DNA of 64,000 nucleotides from Bacteroides caccae (GTDB lineage Bacteria; Bacteroidota; Bacteroidia; Bacteroidales; Bacteroidaceae). Shown here piece by piece: positions 62,901 to 64,000 of this stretch (the stretch's first letter is position 1; every line of letters starts with the position of its first letter). Below the pieces are notes generated by a model that was not told where the DNA came from, made no database searches, and worked only from the letters and a program-made list of their open reading frames with translations. Made by a program: the position numbers and the translations under genes. The DNA lies in assembly GCF_002222615.2 (NCBI RefSeq), contig NZ_CP022412.2, positions 2,480,001 through 2,544,000 of the forward strand, in the 5' to 3' direction.

Positions 62901-63384
62901 TTCCTCCTAATGTTGTTCCTTTTACTTTTACTGAAACGCCAATCATGGACTCTCCTTGTGCATCGGTTATTACACCGGTGACTGTAAATTTGTTACTTTG
63001 TTGTTGGCTGTTTGGTTGTTCGCCTTTATGGTAAATTGTGATTTGTCGGTCGTTGATGCTGTAAGTATTATCTGTACCGAGAAATAGCTGGTCCAAAATA
63101 GCGCTCACTTGCTGATTTTTTACATCAATATTTACCTTACGATTCGTATCGATGATTTGGTCCATGTAGAAAATTATGTATTCACTATTTTTTTCAATTT
63201 CTTGAAAGACTTGTTTCACAGTCTTTTGAGAGGTCTTCATTGTGAATAATTTGCTTTGCAAATACGAATTTGTTGCCAAGCAATGCCCTATTCCTATCAG
63301 TAGAAAAAATGAAAAGAACTTCATAATTAGCAATAATTGTTTTTCTTCAGTCTTTTTTAGACTGAATAATTGGTGTTTTTCCAT
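59935..63384 (-). CDS. SusC/RagA TonB-dependent receptor with STN domain
   Basis: 1149 residues. Signal peptide, then an STN domain (about 48-110, QKTVKQVFQEIEKNSEYIIF), a CarboxypepD_reg-like domain (VTGVITDAQGESMIGVSVKV), the plug (EVVVIGYGQQKKES; NNLAGQVSGLIAVQRSGEPG) and the 22-strand barrel, ending KNRTFTLGIDFTF. STN domains contact a FecR anti-sigma factor, so this receptor also signals the presence of its ligand across the envelope. It imports glycan fragments with TonB energy. Confidence 0.95.
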   Translation of the reverse strand: MEKHQLFSLKKTEEKQLLLIMKFFSFFLLIGIGHCLATNSYLQSKLFTMKTSQKTVKQVFQEIEKNSEYIIFYMDQIIDTNRKVNIDVKNQQVSAILDQLFLGTDNTYSINDRQITIYHKGEQPNSQQQSNKFTVTGVITDAQGESMIGVSVKVKGTTLGGISDMDGRYSISVPNKNDILIVSFLGYATEEIKINGRRNINIRLREDTKALDEVVVIGYGQQKKESVVVSMSSVKPSEIAAPTRNLTNNLAGQVSGLIAVQRSGEPGYDDAEFWIRGISTFASNSSASTPLVLVDGVPRKITDIEPDEIETFSVLKDAAATAIYGAEGANGVILVTTKRGKDEKPKITFKTEHSISSPQRLPEFVGSADYLSLYNEALNNDGEPDLFSAELIEKFRTSTDRDLYPDTDWIGELLRKNTHNHRYTLNVRGGSARSRYFVSGAYYTESGIYKGNPTEKYDTNIGLDRFNLRSNIDMDVTSTTLVSIDLAGQYLIGNYPGESSSTIFRSMLITPPYCFPAVYSDGTVATYEQERGVNMRNPYNQLMNSGYTRQWRTGIQSKVGVRQKLDFITKGLSAKVNVSYDFDATFKSIRSYNPSRYHATGRDENGNLTFIQVVSGTPDLSDLKDNGIEAQKKIYIDAAINYKRIFAEKHDVSGMLLYMQKETQLKTQPLPYRKQGLVGRFSYSYDGRYFLEGNFGYTGSEAFAKNHRFGFFPAVGLAYYLSNEPFYPGVLKNYINKIKLRASVGKTGNDTTSDRFIYRPTFSMNAGSWSQGIGSNGGTNSIGQGIIEGFPETLDIGWEIEKKQNYGFDLGLFNNKIDIVFDYFRSERSNILMQRKTTPTLSGFRVNQYANYGIVSNHGVDMSLNAHHQIGKVKLSARGTFTFARNEIKEYDELPQKYPWMERTGKRINENNLYIAERLYTKEDFIINKNSNGIESYTLRPELPQSTLGGLLGPGDIKYKDVNGDGVIDSYDKVVGVGHPNVPEIVYGFGLNIEYKGFYASVFFQGTGNCSVLLGGNTPEGWYPFAWGVDQSSYRTFALDRWTESNPSQNVLMPRLHKDNANNANNQVASTWWLRNGGFLRLKNMEFGYQLPKQFLKKFNVQAARIYVMGYNLALWDNLKYFDPEAGNANGGNVYPKNRTFTLGIDFTF

Positions 63385-63510
63385 ACTTTTATAACGAATT
63401 AGATTATTAATATTTAAACGTGTAAGTAATTTAATTTAAGGTCGGGTGATATGCGGGTATTATCCGGCCTTATCATTTTCTAGGAAGTCATATTTTCATA
63501 GGCTATTAAT

Positions 63511-64000
63511 TTATTTAGATTTGACATTAATATAGATTTTCTCATTTGATTCTGTTATTTGAGCCGGGACGGTTTGAATCAGCGTATGCAACACATCATC
63601 TAGTTCTTCTTTCAGATCTAGCTTACCACTACAAGTAATATTAGCAAGCTGTTTGTCGGTAATGATTGTCTTACCATAGTACTTGCTGAGTTTTTTTGTA
63701 ATAATTTCCAACCTCTCTTTTTTGAATTGGTAAAATCCATCTTTCCAAGCTATGTATTCTTGTACATCTACAGGATGTACGCTGATACCTTGCTGATCAT
63801 TATATGCAAGTAAATTGTTTGGTGATAAAGTTTTCGTTTCGTTATTGTTAGTCTTTACTTCTACTTTTCCAGTGACAAGTACTACTGTTTGTATATTCTC
63901 TTTTTCGTATGCACAAACGTTAAAAGTAGTACCTAATACCTGTATGTCCATTTTATTCGTTTTTACAATAAATGGTCGACTTTTGTCGTGATAAACATCT
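63511..64000 (-). CDS. FecR-type anti-sigma factor (C-terminal part)
   Basis: The frame is open to the window edge; an internal ATG at 63951 is not the start, because DVYHDKSRPFIVKTNKMDIQ reads straight across it. The FecR domain is seen in MDIQVLGTTFNVCAYE and VLVTGKVEVKT, and a DUF4974-like C-terminal part in RLEIITKKLSKYYGKTII. It passes the signal from the STN domain of the neighbouring SusC to an ECF sigma factor, expected just beyond 64000. Confidence 0.92.
   Translation of the reverse strand, partial: DVYHDKSRPFIVKTNKMDIQVLGTTFNVCAYEKENIQTVVLVTGKVEVKTNNNETKTLSPNNLLAYNDQQGISVHPVDVQEYIAWKDGFYQFKKERLEIITKKLSKYYGKTIITDKQLANITCSGKLDLKEELDDVLHTLIQTVPAQITESNEKIYINVKSK

Noticed and set aside
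1..64000. tRNA, rRNA, prophage or intact insertion sequence
   Set aside because: I looked in all gaps over 100 bp and saw no cloverleaf, integrase, transposase or phage gene; a tRNAscan-SE or Infernal run would settle it.

Overview
The window reads as chromosome of a gut Bacteroides species (order Bacteroidales). Evidence: promoters of the Bacteroidales type (TTTG, about 20 bp, TAnnTTTG), few Shine-Dalgarno sites, SusC/SusD and FecR genes, fimbrillin, DUF1735, a MetH without activation domain, and a fucose cluster (fucR-fucI-fucA-fucK-mutarotase-fucP) in the order known from B. thetaiotaomicron. No tRNA, rRNA, CRISPR array, prophage or intact insertion sequence was seen; most of the window is ordinary core genome.

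Layout. 1-6.1 kb: N-terminal part of an alpha-2-macroglobulin lipoprotein, a FKBP isomerase and a secreted GH116 glycosidase. 6.1-9.5 kb: a dispersed repeat, the GGGtGRT/NifU-like pair, a small membrane protein and a repeat-rich gap with a 22-bp-period array of palindromes. 9.5-17 kb: small cell-envelope genes, smpB, metH, a nitroreductase lipoprotein, and a 41-residue protein translationally coupled to a sodium:solute symporter. 17-21.7 kb: lytic transglycosylase, udk, Dabb protein, DsbD-like protein. 21.7-28.6 kb: fucose catabolism with two matching candidate FucR operators. 28.8-30.8 kb: rpsP and an NhaC-type antiporter. 31-38.3 kb: RND efflux trio followed by a LytS/LytTR two-component pair. 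38.3-42 kb: hybrid histidine kinase and the remnant of a second one. 42-47.3 kb: PfpI/HxlR divergent pair, GNAT, DUF2490 protein, fimbrillin with a FISUMP-like tail, thioesterase. 47.3-52.5 kb: hisGDCB plus a phosphatase, preceded by a leader peptide with five consecutive His codons and a terminator/antiterminator. 52.6-56.6 kb: nadE, a PerR-like regulator with reverse rubrerythrin, a SagB-like nitroreductase. 56.7-64 kb: a FecR-SusC-SusD-surface lipoprotein locus running off the right edge.

The strongest non-gene signals are the his attenuator (47331-47510), two arrays of palindromes with the same 22-bp period but different sequence (9096-9199 and 52511-52618), the tandem 10-bp operators before fucR and fucI, and a two-copy composite intergenic repeat (6447-6544 and 21521-21647). 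All domain names come from reading the translations; no database search was run.
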